Shown here one piece after another: positions 5,713 to 13,484 of a stretch of 17,596 bases of DNA. The position numbers and the translations under genes are program-made. A model generated the notes under the pieces. That model worked only from the letters and a program-made list of their open reading frames with translations, ran no database searches and was not told where the DNA came from. Numbering within the stretch: position 1 is the stretch's first letter; each line of letters begins with the position of its first letter. Origin of the DNA: Verrucomicrobiota bacterium (GTDB taxonomy: Bacteria > Verrucomicrobiota > Verrucomicrobiia > Chthoniobacterales > UBA10450); contig QHNB01000219.1 in NCBI GenBank assembly GCA_003217965.1, positions 1 through 17,596 on the forward strand. The letters are read 5' to 3'.

Positions 5713-8457
5713 GTGATCGATGTTCATTATGAGCGCGGCGTCTTTTTGCCCGCGCAAAATCTTTGGCTGGATCCGTGGGACGCGAAACCCTTCGCCTTCG
5801 TTTCGCATGCCCACAGCGATCACATCGCACCGCATCGGGAGATCATCGTTTCGGAACGCACCGCTCGGTTAATGCAGGCGCGACTTCCAGGCGATCGCAA
5901 GGAAATCATTTTGCCTTTCGGCCAACCAATGAAAGTTCGCGGCCTCGACATCACTCTCTTTCCCGCCGGTCACATCTTTGGCTCAGCCCAATTTTTTCTG
6001 CGTACGAAGAACGACTCCCTGCTTTACACCGGCGATTTCAAGCTTCGCCCTGGGAAGTCGGCCGAGCCGGCCGGTTGGACCACCGCCGACATACTTGTCA
6101 TGGAGACGACCTATGGTTTGCCTCGGTACCGCCTCCCGCCGACTGACGAAGTCGTCGGTCAAATCGTCGCATTCTGTCGCGAAGCCATCGAAAGCGGCGA
6201 AGTCCCTGTTCTGCTCGGTTATTCCCTCGGAAAAGCACAGGAGATTTTGTGTGCGCTCGATGGTGCCGGCCTGACCCCCATGCTGCACGGATCGGTTTAC
6301 CAGATGACGCGCATTTATGCGCAATTTGGTCAGGCCTTCTGTGATTATGTGCGCTACAACGCGGATACTGTCACCGGTAAGGTGTTAATTTGTCCACCGA
6401 GCGCGAATGGTTCGCGCATGCTGGAGAGAATTCCGCGCAAACGCGTCGCGATGATTACTGGCTGGGCGATGGATCCCAGCGCGATTTACCGCTATCAGGT
6501 TGATGCCGCTTTTCCGCTTTCTGATCACGCCGATTACTCGGATCTGCTGCGCTACGTTGAGCTGGTTCAGCCACAACGCGTCCTGACGTTACACGGATTC
6601 GCTGCGCAGTTTGCGCGCGATTTGCGTGATCGCGGCATCGAAGCATGGGCGTTGACGGAGGAAAATCAGCTCGAGCTTACGCTCGGAACGTTTCGAGCAC
6701 AGGCAACTCCGCAAACAAAATCGATTAATGGTCTCAGTGCTAGCACCATCACCAGCAGCAGCGGCGATTCTCGAGTGAACGCAGCCTCACTCTCAGAATT
6801 CCTCAGCTTTGCAAAACTCGGCGAAACGATCGCAACCACGCCGGCAAAACTCGAAAAGGTGCGTTTGCTTGCGGAATATCTAAGCAAGCTCGATCAGAAC
6901 CCGCTCGCGATTGCGGCGATTTATTTTACTGGTCGTGCCTTTCCTCAAAGCGATCTGCGAACGCTTCAGGTAGGCGGTTCCATCATTTATCGCGCGCTAT
7001 CCGCCGCAGCAAAATTGAGCGACGCCGAATTCCGTCGCATTGCTTACAGCCATGGTGACGCAGGTAAAACTGCGTTTGAAGCTCTCAATGGCCGTACTAA
7101 TCCGGAGCCGTTCACGCTACCGGAGTCGCGCGAATTTTTTGAGATGTTACAAAGAACGCGTGGACCGGTGGCAAAAACTGATCTGCTTCAAAACCGCCTC
7201 GCCCACCTTTCCGCAGCTGAAGGTCAGTACTTGGTTAAAATTCTTACCGGTGATCTCCGGGTCGGGTTGCGCGAAGGTCTCGTCGAGGAAGCGATCGCCA
7301 AGGCATTCGATGTCCCGCTCGATGACGTCAAGGAAGCCAACATGTTGTTGGGCGATATCGGAGGTGCAGCCGTCCTTGCGAAACAGGGTGAGCTAAATCG
7401 TGCTGAGCTTTCGCTCTTTCGACCAATCAAATGCATGCTTGCGACCCCCGAGCCAAGTGCCGAGGCCGTTTGGGCTCGTTTCATCGAAGAAAGCTCGACT
7501 GGGGTCGTTTACGTCGAGGACAAGTTTGACGGCATTCGCGCCCAAGTGCACCGCGATTCGGCACGAGTCGAAATCTTCTCGCGCGATCTCAAGCGGATTA
7601 CGGATCAGTTTCCCGAAATTGCGAAGCACGCGCGCGCGTTTTCCGCCGATGTCATTTTGGATGGCGAGATTATTGCCTTCGCTGAAGGCCGAAAACTTAC
7701 CTTCTTCGATCTGCAAAAACGGCTGGGGCGAAAAACGGAGACGGCAGACCTGTTCGCCATCGCGTCGGCCGACGTGCCGGTCGTCTTTGTCGGCTTCGAC
7801 TTACTCTTTATCGAAGGACAATCACTGTTAAAAACGCCATTGCGCGAGCGGCGGAAGCTCTTACGCGCTCTGAAATTGCCGCCGCAATTTCAGGTCGCCG
7901 AAGTGGCGTCGGCCGATTCAGCTGCCGCGATTGAGCGTGAATTCAAGAATGCTCGGCTGCGATCAAATGAGGGTTTAATGATCAAAGATCCGGAGAGTTT
8001 TTATTCTCCCGGCAGTCGCGGAATGTTTTGGTTCAAGCTCAAAAAAGAGCTGGCGACGCTTGACGTTGTGGTGGTTGCGGCTGAACTCGGCCACGGCAAA
8101 CGAAATCACGTTCTCAGCGATTATACCTTCGCCGTCCGCGATGAATCGACAGATGAACTGCTCCCGATTGGCAAAGCCTACAGCGGATTGACCGATCTTG
8201 AGATCGCGGAATTAACCGAGCATTTCAAACGCAACACGATTGTTGACCGCGGCCGCTATCGGGAAGTGAAACCAAATATCGTCCTCGAGGTTGCTTTTAA
8301 CTCGATCCAGCCAAGCACCCGTCACGCCAGCGGCCTTGCGCTCCGCTTTCCGCGCATCAAAGCGATTCGGCGTGATAAAACAGTGGACGCGATCGATACC
8401 CTTGGATACGCGCGCCAGCTTGCAGCGGAACAACAACAGCAGGCGGTCAGCCGGTAA
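5713..8457 (+). CDS. Fused MBL/beta-CASP DNA exonuclease - ATP-dependent DNA ligase
   Basis: One 914-residue protein carries two enzymes normally encoded by separate genes. Residues 1-330 are a ligase-associated exonuclease of the metallo-beta-lactamase/beta-CASP type: HAHSDH (32-37), AGH (85-87), TGDF (106-109), GYSLGKAQEIL (169-179) and SDHADYSDL (270-278). A low-complexity Ser/Thr/Ala linker spans about 331-358. A three-domain ATP-dependent ligase follows: DNA-binding domain (about 360-565), adenylation domain with motif I EDKFDGIR (602-609; K604 takes AMP), SRD (623-625), DGEI (650-653), FDLLF (695-699), EGLMIKD (753-759) and WFKLKK (773-778), then an OB fold ending in RFPRIKAIRRDK (878-889). 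The start is GTG; an in-frame stop at 5671 leaves no other start. No Shine-Dalgarno sequence is visible. Likely role: end-trimming plus nick sealing in DNA repair. No Lhr helicase or calcineurin-like phosphoesterase gene is adjacent. Confidence 0.95.
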   Translation: MIDVHYERGVFLPAQNLWLDPWDAKPFAFVSHAHSDHIAPHREIIVSERTARLMQARLPGDRKEIILPFGQPMKVRGLDITLFPAGHIFGSAQFFLRTKNDSLLYTGDFKLRPGKSAEPAGWTTADILVMETTYGLPRYRLPPTDEVVGQIVAFCREAIESGEVPVLLGYSLGKAQEILCALDGAGLTPMLHGSVYQMTRIYAQFGQAFCDYVRYNADTVTGKVLICPPSANGSRMLERIPRKRVAMITGWAMDPSAIYRYQVDAAFPLSDHADYSDLLRYVELVQPQRVLTLHGFAAQFARDLRDRGIEAWALTEENQLELTLGTFRAQATPQTKSINGLSASTITSSSGDSRVNAASLSEFLSFAKLGETIATTPAKLEKVRLLAEYLSKLDQNPLAIAAIYFTGRAFPQSDLRTLQVGGSIIYRALSAAAKLSDAEFRRIAYSHGDAGKTAFEALNGRTNPEPFTLPESREFFEMLQRTRGPVAKTDLLQNRLAHLSAAEGQYLVKILTGDLRVGLREGLVEEAIAKAFDVPLDDVKEANMLLGDIGGAAVLAKQGELNRAELSLFRPIKCMLATPEPSAEAVWARFIEESSTGVVYVEDKFDGIRAQVHRDSARVEIFSRDLKRITDQFPEIAKHARAFSADVILDGEIIAFAEGRKLTFFDLQKRLGRKTETADLFAIASADVPVVFVGFDLLFIEGQSLLKTPLRERRKLLRALKLPPQFQVAEVASADSAAAIEREFKNARLRSNEGLMIKDPESFYSPGSRGMFWFKLKKELATLDVVVVAAELGHGKRNHVLSDYTFAVRDESTDELLPIGKAYSGLTDLEIAELTEHFKRNTIVDRGRYREVKPNIVLEVAFNSIQPSTRHASGLALRFPRIKAIRRDKTVDAIDTLGYARQLAAEQQQQAVSR

Positions 8458-8458
8458 C

Positions 8459-10321
8459 TCACTGCCCGCCTCCAGGTGAGGGCGAATTTGATGGAGATGG
8501 CCCAGTTTGCTTGCCGCGAGCACGTCTGTCTCGTTTCGCTTCATTGTCACTGGCGCCCTCGGCGGGAGTAGTGGTCCCGGCCGGCGAAGCCGATACTTCG
8601 GGCGTAACGCCGGGCCGGAAGGCCCGCGTTTTTCCTCTTTTCTCTTGCTCCGGCATCACTCCGGAGGCGGTTCCCGGAACAGCGGGCGATGTGTCGGTAG
8701 CAACAGAAGCGCTCGGTGTAGGGGTCCCAGTCGCTCTGGGTACGACTGACGGCGCGGTGATTGGAGTTGATGTTGGCAACGGCGTCGCATTTTCGCCTGC
8801 GCGTGGACTGATCGCGGGAGATCTCATCGGCACTGTGCCTTGTTTCTCCAGTTCTCGCGCTACACTCTTAAGCTTTCCTCGTTCACGAACAGGAGTTGGA
8901 GAGCTGGGCGTCGCGGTCGCCTGTGGCTCGCCCACCGCTCCGCGATTTGAAGGCGAAGTAGGTGCAGCCGGGCTTGCTGTCGCGTGCGGAGCCTCGGTTG
9001 ATGCCGGCGATGCTGTTGGTGCAGTAATTGGAGCAGCCGCAGTCGCGCGCGGCGTAAATGTAGGCTGGGGGATGGGGGTCGACCTCTCCGCGGTCGGCGG
9101 AGGCGATGTGGGAGCAGAGGTTGCTGTTGGACTTGTCGCGGTTGGGGTTGTTGACGGTGTCGTAGCTGCGGCGGAGCTTGCCTCCGTTGCGCGTACAAAG
9201 CTCTTCGGCGGCGCATCGCGCGGCGGGGTCGCTTCCGATTTAATCTTCGCCCGCGCCTGTTCGGCTTCACGTTGGTTGTTAATTGCGGCCCAGCCCAAAT
9301 CAACGGTTGCTTGGGCTATCGTCTCCTTAATGGTCCGCGGACGTTCGCTCGGACGCGCAGGCGCAATCACCGGTGCTGGAATTTCCACGACGTCGCCACG
9401 AACGATTGCTCGTGCGTCATTCCCCTGCACATTGCTCTGCCGCTCTAGGCGAAGACGTTTGATGGGCGTTAGAGTTCGCAACTCCTCATAACTCGGCCCC
9501 TGGTTGGTGATAATGGTGTTGTTGTAAGAGATGTTTGTGACGTTCGTGGTCTGACTAATGATGGCGACGTTGCGCTGCTCGGGCACGATTGCGCGTTCGA
9601 CCCGCTCTTCTCCCAACTGCCGGGTGGGGACGAAGACATATTGGTCCGGCCCGATGTCGTAATAACTATCGGACCAGTTGCGGATACCGGTCCGGCGATC
9701 GAAGCGGGCCTCTGGTGGCAATGGCGCCCAACCACAGTAATCGGATCCTTTGCGCCACGAAACCCAGGCTGGCGCCCACTCCTCGCCCGGAACCCAAACC
9801 CACCCGACGTTGCGAATCCGCGTCCAGCGACCGTAATGATAAGTTGCCCAGCCGAACGGTTCGTCTGAAATCCAAGTCCAACCGGCATCAGTATATACCC
9901 AGTGCCCATTTACGTAGGGCCGCCAACGAGCACTGGTCGCTTCACGTGGGCGATAAACGTAGCCGTAATCGCGGGTCTCGATCCAATCGCCGTAGGGCTC
10001 GAGCCTGGTGTAGAACATTGAATAAGAGCCAGTCGACTGGCCTTCCTCCGCAGTAGTGACCGATTCGCGTACCACTCGGTCCCGGGAACGCCCGGGCGTG
10101 GTCGGCTGCTTTTCTTTTTCGCTGAGCGACTGTTCGCGCGCATTCAATTCTGCCTCGCGTTGACTAAGCTGCTGGTCTTGCTGCTGCTGCCGCTCAGCTG
10201 CAAGGCGTTGCTCCACTTCGCGATCGATTTCAGCGCGTCGCTCGTCCTCGGTTTGTTGTCGTTGGCAGGCGACAAAGAAGATGGACAGCGCCAATGGCAA
10301 AATTACAAAGAATTTCTTCAT
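8459..10321 (-). CDS. DUF6600-like lipoprotein with long Pro/Thr/Ala/Ser tail
   Basis: The 620-residue product starts with a lipoprotein signal, MKKFFVILPLALSIFFVAC (lipidated Cys at 19). The frame runs further upstream to 10588, but this ATG is chosen for the signal peptide. A highly charged coiled-coil-like segment (24-72, rich in Glu, Gln and Arg) follows. Then comes a Trp/Tyr-rich block (about 103-203) with YTRLEPYGDW, WRPYVNGHWVYTDAGWTW, EPFGWATYHYGRW, GWVWVPGEEWAPAWVSWR and GWAPLPPEA, which I match to the DUF6600 type. Residues 210-375 are unremarkable, and 376-620 are low-complexity Thr/Pro/Ala/Ser with basic patches. Function is unknown; an envelope-anchored structural role is a guess. 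Its stop lies 1 base from the stop of the convergent ligase gene. The composition bias creates a spurious 326-codon antisense frame. Confidence 0.85.
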   Translation of the reverse strand: MKKFFVILPLALSIFFVACQRQQTEDERRAEIDREVEQRLAAERQQQQDQQLSQREAELNAREQSLSEKEKQPTTPGRSRDRVVRESVTTAEEGQSTGSYSMFYTRLEPYGDWIETRDYGYVYRPREATSARWRPYVNGHWVYTDAGWTWISDEPFGWATYHYGRWTRIRNVGWVWVPGEEWAPAWVSWRKGSDYCGWAPLPPEARFDRRTGIRNWSDSYYDIGPDQYVFVPTRQLGEERVERAIVPEQRNVAIISQTTNVTNISYNNTIITNQGPSYEELRTLTPIKRLRLERQSNVQGNDARAIVRGDVVEIPAPVIAPARPSERPRTIKETIAQATVDLGWAAINNQREAEQARAKIKSEATPPRDAPPKSFVRATEASSAAATTPSTTPTATSPTATSAPTSPPPTAERSTPIPQPTFTPRATAAAPITAPTASPASTEAPHATASPAAPTSPSNRGAVGEPQATATPSSPTPVRERGKLKSVARELEKQGTVPMRSPAISPRAGENATPLPTSTPITAPSVVPRATGTPTPSASVATDTSPAVPGTASGVMPEQEKRGKTRAFRPGVTPEVSASPAGTTTPAEGASDNEAKRDRRARGKQTGPSPSNSPSPGGGQ

Positions 10322-10343
10322 CGTTGATTTAGACTTTTGCTTG

Positions 10344-10375
10344 GCAGCGTTATTCGAAAAAGTCGCGCACGCTGC
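10344..10375 (-). other. Inverted repeat in the leader of the DUF6600-like lipoprotein gene
   Basis: GCAGCGT (10344-10350) and ACGCTGC (10369-10375) are perfect 7-base arms around 18 bases. They lie 23-54 bases upstream of the lipoprotein ATG, inside the 176-base gap 10322-10497. There is no T-tract, so it is not terminator-like. It may be a leader hairpin or an operator. I see no convincing promoter boxes elsewhere in this gap. Confidence 0.35.
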
Positions 10376-10497
10376 AGCCTGGGTGGTGTTGTGGCCTCGG
10401 CTGTCCCAGCGGAAGCGAATGGAAGATGCGCTGGGGACAATGCACATTAGAGCATCAATCCTCATAGAATGCCTGGGTCCCTTCAGGATCACTTCTC

Positions 10498-10695
10498 TTA
10501 GGGCGTCTGAGAAGGCCTCGGAGTTGGAGTGGGAGTAAAACGTGTCACGATAGTCGACTCGATGCGATCCCGATGTGCATTCTGCCAATTCGCGTAAATC
10601 GAGAGGCTAGCGATGGCACCGACAATTAATGCCATCGTAACGAGCATCGACTTCGAGATCCGTTCACCTCGGTTAGACGTACCGTTCCTACCCAT
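10498..10695 (-). CDS. Small single-pass membrane protein with Thr/Pro tail
   Basis: A 65-residue frame whose ATG overlaps the plsC stop by 8 bases (ATGGGTAG on the minus strand). It is predicted to have a basic N-terminus (residues 1-16), one membrane helix (about 17-34, MLVTMALIVGAIASLSIY), a short charged segment, and a tail ending TRFTPTPTPRPSQTP. The tail resembles the Thr/Pro-rich tail of the next lipoprotein. The overlap, the sensible membrane topology and the same-strand position argue that it is real and coupled to plsC. I recognise no family. It could be a chance frame, but a correctly placed start with a clear helix makes that less likely. Confidence 0.62.
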   Translation of the reverse strand: MGRNGTSNRGERISKSMLVTMALIVGAIASLSIYANWQNAHRDRIESTIVTRFTPTPTPRPSQTP

Positions 10696-11305
10696 TGATC
10701 GTTAGACTTGCGATTTCGTTCATGACCCTTCGACTGAGCTGCTGATATAAGTCCTTTTTATCCGTGCTGATATCCAATTCCGTAAAATACATCGGGCGTC
10801 CAATCACCACCGTGATCGGATGAAAGCGCAGTCGACCACCACCCCGCGGCAAGGCTTCGTGAGATCCAAAAATTCGCATCGGCACGACCGGCGCACGGGT
10901 CTTGGCGATGATGAATCCAAGACCGGGCAGCGCCGGTTGCAAATTACCGTTCGGTGTCCGTGCGCCCTCTGGAAAAACCAGCGCCCCCTCGCCCGCTCGC
11001 AGAATTCGGAGCAGAGCTTTAAGGGCCCCCCGATCCATCCCTTCCTGATCGACTGGAATGACATTCAATTTCGGGAGAATGCGGCCGAGAATGGGCACAT
11101 TTAACAATGATTTGCGCGCCAGAAAGTAAATGGGTCGCTTACAGGCGATGCCGGCGAGGGGTGGGTCGAGATAACTTTGATGGTTCATTGCCAGAATCAC
11201 GGGGCCGGTTTGGATCATTCTTTCCGGATGAATGACACGATAGCGGAAAAAAATGCGACCGATTAGTTTCGAAAGAGTATAACCGGCCCAATACCACGCA
11301 CTCAT
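10688..11305 (-). CDS. plsC: 1-acyl-sn-glycerol-3-phosphate acyltransferase (PlsC-like)
   Basis: The 205-residue protein should add an acyl chain to lysophosphatidic acid, giving phosphatidic acid at the inner face of the cytoplasmic membrane. The acyltransferase motifs are in order: NHQSYLD (41-47, catalytic H42 and D47), a KSLLNVPILGRIL block (65-77), FPEGAR (111-116, usually FPEGTR) and APVVPMRIFG (138-147). The hydrophobic N-terminus (WYWAGYTLSKLIGRIFF) probably contacts the membrane. The ATG overlaps the cmk stop as ATGA, showing tight coupling, and the gene ends inside the start of a small membrane-protein gene. A cmk-plsC pair is a frequent bacterial arrangement. Whether it acts on lysophosphatidic acid or another acyl acceptor cannot be settled from motifs. 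Confidence 0.9.
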   Translation of the reverse strand: MSAWYWAGYTLSKLIGRIFFRYRVIHPERMIQTGPVILAMNHQSYLDPPLAGIACKRPIYFLARKSLLNVPILGRILPKLNVIPVDQEGMDRGALKALLRILRAGEGALVFPEGARTPNGNLQPALPGLGFIIAKTRAPVVPMRIFGSHEALPRGGGRLRFHPITVVIGRPMYFTELDISTDKKDLYQQLSRRVMNEIASLTING

Positions 11306-11970
11306 CGGCGGCTGTTCACCGTCGCGCGTGAAAGTCCTTTCGCCCGCAACCGCTTGAGAATTTCCTCGACCACTTCCGGAATAGTGAGAGCGGATGTGTC
11401 GATGCGTTCCGCGGCCGGCGCTATCACTAGCGGCGCCGTCTGACGAGATGAATCAGCTTGATCGCGCATGGCTATTTCGTCGCGCTGACCTTGAGCATTC
11501 CGTCTACGGGCACGCACTTCTGGTGAGGCATCGAGAAAGAATTTGAAAGGCGTTTCCGGAAAAACGACCGAACCAATGTCACGACCCTCGACGACGACGT
11601 CGCGACCCGCTACACACCGGCGCATTTGCAGGTTGATAATTTCTCGGACTCGAGGCACACGACTTACCAACGAGACCGCGCGATTGACCTCATCGCTATG
11701 GAGGTGAGGAGATGGATCGAAATTGTCTATGGAAATGCGCGATTCATCATTGATCAGCGCACAAGCGAGTCGTGCTTCCTCTGCCAGGGCGGTAACGGCA
11801 TCGGGATCTTGCACAGCGATTCCGCGCTGCAGCGCTCGCCAGGTAACGGCGCGATACATTGCCCCTGAATTCACATAACAAAATCCGAGTCGCTTCGCCA
11901 GCGCCCGCGCAACGCTGCTCTTGCCCGAGGCTGCGGGCCCATCGATGGCAATCACGTGATCGGCGGACAT
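11302..11970 (-). CDS. cmk: Cytidylate kinase
   Basis: The 222-residue enzyme phosphorylates CMP and dCMP with ATP in the cytosol. It has the P-loop DGPAASGKSS (10-19), YVNSGAMYRAVTW (32-44), the CMP-binding VVEGRDIGSVVFP (126-138) with Asp131, the FLDASPEVRARRR lid-side segment (145-157), and the C-terminal TIPEVVEEIL helix. Length is usual for the family. The ATG follows directly on the T-tract of a terminator-like hairpin, with no Shine-Dalgarno sequence, which is odd for a housekeeping gene. plsC overlaps its stop by ATGA, and aroA is 63 bases upstream. Confidence 0.96.
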   Translation of the reverse strand: MSADHVIAIDGPAASGKSSVARALAKRLGFCYVNSGAMYRAVTWRALQRGIAVQDPDAVTALAEEARLACALINDESRISIDNFDPSPHLHSDEVNRAVSLVSRVPRVREIINLQMRRCVAGRDVVVEGRDIGSVVFPETPFKFFLDASPEVRARRRNAQGQRDEIAMRDQADSSRQTAPLVIAPAAERIDTSALTIPEVVEEILKRLRAKGLSRATVNSRR

Positions 11971-11995
11971 AAAAATCGGCGCGATTATGCGCCGA
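11971..11995 (-). terminator. Hairpin with T-tract abutting the cmk start codon
   Basis: TCGGCGC (11976-11982) and GCGCCGA (11989-11995) form a perfect 7-base stem with a 6-base loop. On the minus strand it is followed at once by five T residues (11971-11975) and then by the cmk ATG at 11968-11970. The shape is that of an intrinsic terminator or attenuator reading from aroA towards cmk. T residues on both flanks make it nearly symmetric. Confidence 0.55.
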
Positions 11996-12022
11996 AAAAT
12001 TCTTGCGCGTTAAGCCGCGCAA
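11995..12022 (-). terminator. Second hairpin with T-tract after aroA
   Basis: TTGCGCG (12003-12009) and CGCGCAA (12016-12022) form a perfect 7-base stem with a 6-base loop. On the minus strand it is followed by GAA and then five T residues (11995-11999). It starts 11 bases after the aroA stop codon and immediately precedes the cmk-proximal hairpin, so the two stand in tandem in a 63-base gap. Confidence 0.5.
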
Positions 12023-12033
12023 AAGCAAGCGTG

Positions 12034-13383
12034 CTACTCCTCCATCGGCGCAAGCGAGAGCGATCCGATTACGGGCGTGCTCACCTGCGTGTGTTTCGGA
12101 TTAACAAACTCCTCAATCGTCTTTGAGAAACCGGGATACGAAATTTCCACGCACTCGGCATCCTGGATGGTTGTCTCGCCATCGGCAAAAAGTCCGGCAA
12201 TGGCGAAGGCCATGGCGATGCGGTGATCGCCAAAGCTCGGGACGCGCGCCCCACGCAACGGCGCCGGCCCGTGAATCTCCAATCCGTCATTTAGCTCGAT
12301 GACTTGTGCTCCCATCACCCGCAGGTTGTGGGCAATCGCCGCAATGCGATCCGTTTCCTTTACCCGCAGCTCCTGAGCATGGCGGATAATAGTGGTGCCA
12401 TTAGCCAAGGCGCCTGCTACAGCGAGAACGGGAAGTTCGTCGATCAACTGTGCCACTTCCTTCCCTTGAATGACGGTGCCTTTGAGCATCGCACCTGTTA
12501 TTTCTACAATGCCGCGAGGTTCCAGCTGATCCACGTCCTCTACCGCTTCGCGCACTTGCGCACCCATGCGGACCAGAACACCCAGCACCGGTGTGCGAGT
12601 GGGATTTAAGCCGAGATTACGCACAAGGAGATGTCCCCCGGGTTGTACGGCCGCCGCGGTCAGCCAGTAGGCGGCGGAAGAGAGATCTCCCGGAATTCGG
12701 AAATCGCGGGACTCGGGAGTTTGGTCACCGAAGATTCCGATGGCGCCATTTTCGGTTCGAGTGGTGCGAACAAAGAAATAACGCAGCATGAGCTCGGTGT
12801 GATCCCGGGTAGACGCGATCTCGGTCACGGTGGTTTTGCCCTTGGCAAATAATCCGGCGAGCAGAATCGCGCTTTTTACCTGGGCACTCGCCACGGGTGT
12901 CTCATATTTAATCCCTCGGAGCGACCCGCCATGCACGCGGAGGGGCGGGGTCTGTTCTGGACCTTCAGCGACGATAGTCGCGCCCATTTGCCGCAGCGGC
13001 GTGATGACCCGGTCCATCGGGCGCTTGGAAAGCGATGAATCGCCCACGAGACGGCTTTCGAATTTTTGGCCAGCGAGCAAACCTGCCATCAGTCGCATCG
13101 TCGTAGCAGAATTCCCGCAATTGATGTCGCCTGCGGGCGGACTGAGAACGCGTTTTTTTCCGTGGACGATAATTGTGTTTGGCTCCGGCTCGTCGATCCG
13201 AATACCCAGTGCCCTCAGCCCTTCCACTGTGCGCATGCAGTCGTTCGCGTTAAGAAATCCTTCCAGTCGGCAAACACCGTTGGAAAGCGCGGCAATAATC
13301 GCAGCGCGATGGGAAATGCTTTTGTCACCTGGCACCGTAATTTCGGTGTCGATATGTGGTGCGCGTCTTACTCGAAGTTCCAT
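12034..13383 (-). CDS. aroA: 3-phosphoshikimate 1-carboxyvinyltransferase (EPSP synthase), class II type
   Basis: The 449-residue enzyme joins shikimate-3-phosphate and phosphoenolpyruvate in the shikimate pathway. It shows PGDKSISHRA (18-27; K21, S22, R26), NCGNSATTMRL (88-98), SLSKRPMDR (117-125), SAQVKSA (166-172), TRDHTE (192-197), IDELPVLAVA (314-323), KETDR (342-346) and GDHRIAM (385-391). PGDKSISHR, KRPM and RDHTE are class II features. In GNSAT, A93 stands where E. coli AroA has Gly96 and Agrobacterium CP4 has Ala100. Alanine there is known to reduce glyphosate binding while keeping activity, so intrinsic tolerance is predicted. The last 15-20 residues (TQVSTPVIGSLSLAPMEE) extend past the usual end. 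No Shine-Dalgarno sequence is seen; the leader reads GCAAAACATG, the same ten bases as at grpE. cmk lies downstream behind two hairpins. Confidence 0.96.
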   Translation of the reverse strand: MELRVRRAPHIDTEITVPGDKSISHRAAIIAALSNGVCRLEGFLNANDCMRTVEGLRALGIRIDEPEPNTIIVHGKKRVLSPPAGDINCGNSATTMRLMAGLLAGQKFESRLVGDSSLSKRPMDRVITPLRQMGATIVAEGPEQTPPLRVHGGSLRGIKYETPVASAQVKSAILLAGLFAKGKTTVTEIASTRDHTELMLRYFFVRTTRTENGAIGIFGDQTPESRDFRIPGDLSSAAYWLTAAAVQPGGHLLVRNLGLNPTRTPVLGVLVRMGAQVREAVEDVDQLEPRGIVEITGAMLKGTVIQGKEVAQLIDELPVLAVAGALANGTTIIRHAQELRVKETDRIAAIAHNLRVMGAQVIELNDGLEIHGPAPLRGARVPSFGDHRIAMAFAIAGLFADGETTIQDAECVEISYPGFSKTIEEFVNPKHTQVSTPVIGSLSLAPMEE

Positions 13384-13484
13384 GTTTTGCTATTCAGCTC
13401 GGATAGCGCGCCGTCAGACGCGTTGAGGCAGAAGCATCCGTTAAAGGATGCCGTTGTCCAGCAAGTCGAAGCCGGCCACTCGGC

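Noticed and set aside
5627..5830. A 68-residue upstream extension of the secreted hypothetical protein
   Set aside because: It is Arg-rich, overlaps the start of the divergent exonuclease-ligase gene and hides a clean signal peptide.
8511..9491. A 326-codon open frame on + within the lipoprotein gene
   Set aside because: It is the antisense of the Pro/Thr/Ala-rich tail; its Gly/Val/Ala-rich product has no domain and reflects composition only. The minus frame has a signal peptide and the DUF6600-like block.
10322..10588. An 89-residue upstream extension of the DUF6600-like lipoprotein
   Set aside because: It would bury the lipoprotein signal inside the chain, and the extension looks like translated non-coding sequence; it also overlaps the end of the 65-residue frame.
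12034..13383. aroA as an acquired glyphosate-resistance gene
   Set aside because: It sits in a housekeeping cluster with matching composition and no mobile-element traces; a native class II enzyme is the simpler reading.
13434..13451. Hairpin GCATCC/GGATGC between the small lipoprotein gene and aroA as a terminator
   Set aside because: The stem is only 6 bases and has no T-tract in the minus direction, so it does not qualify as an intrinsic terminator.
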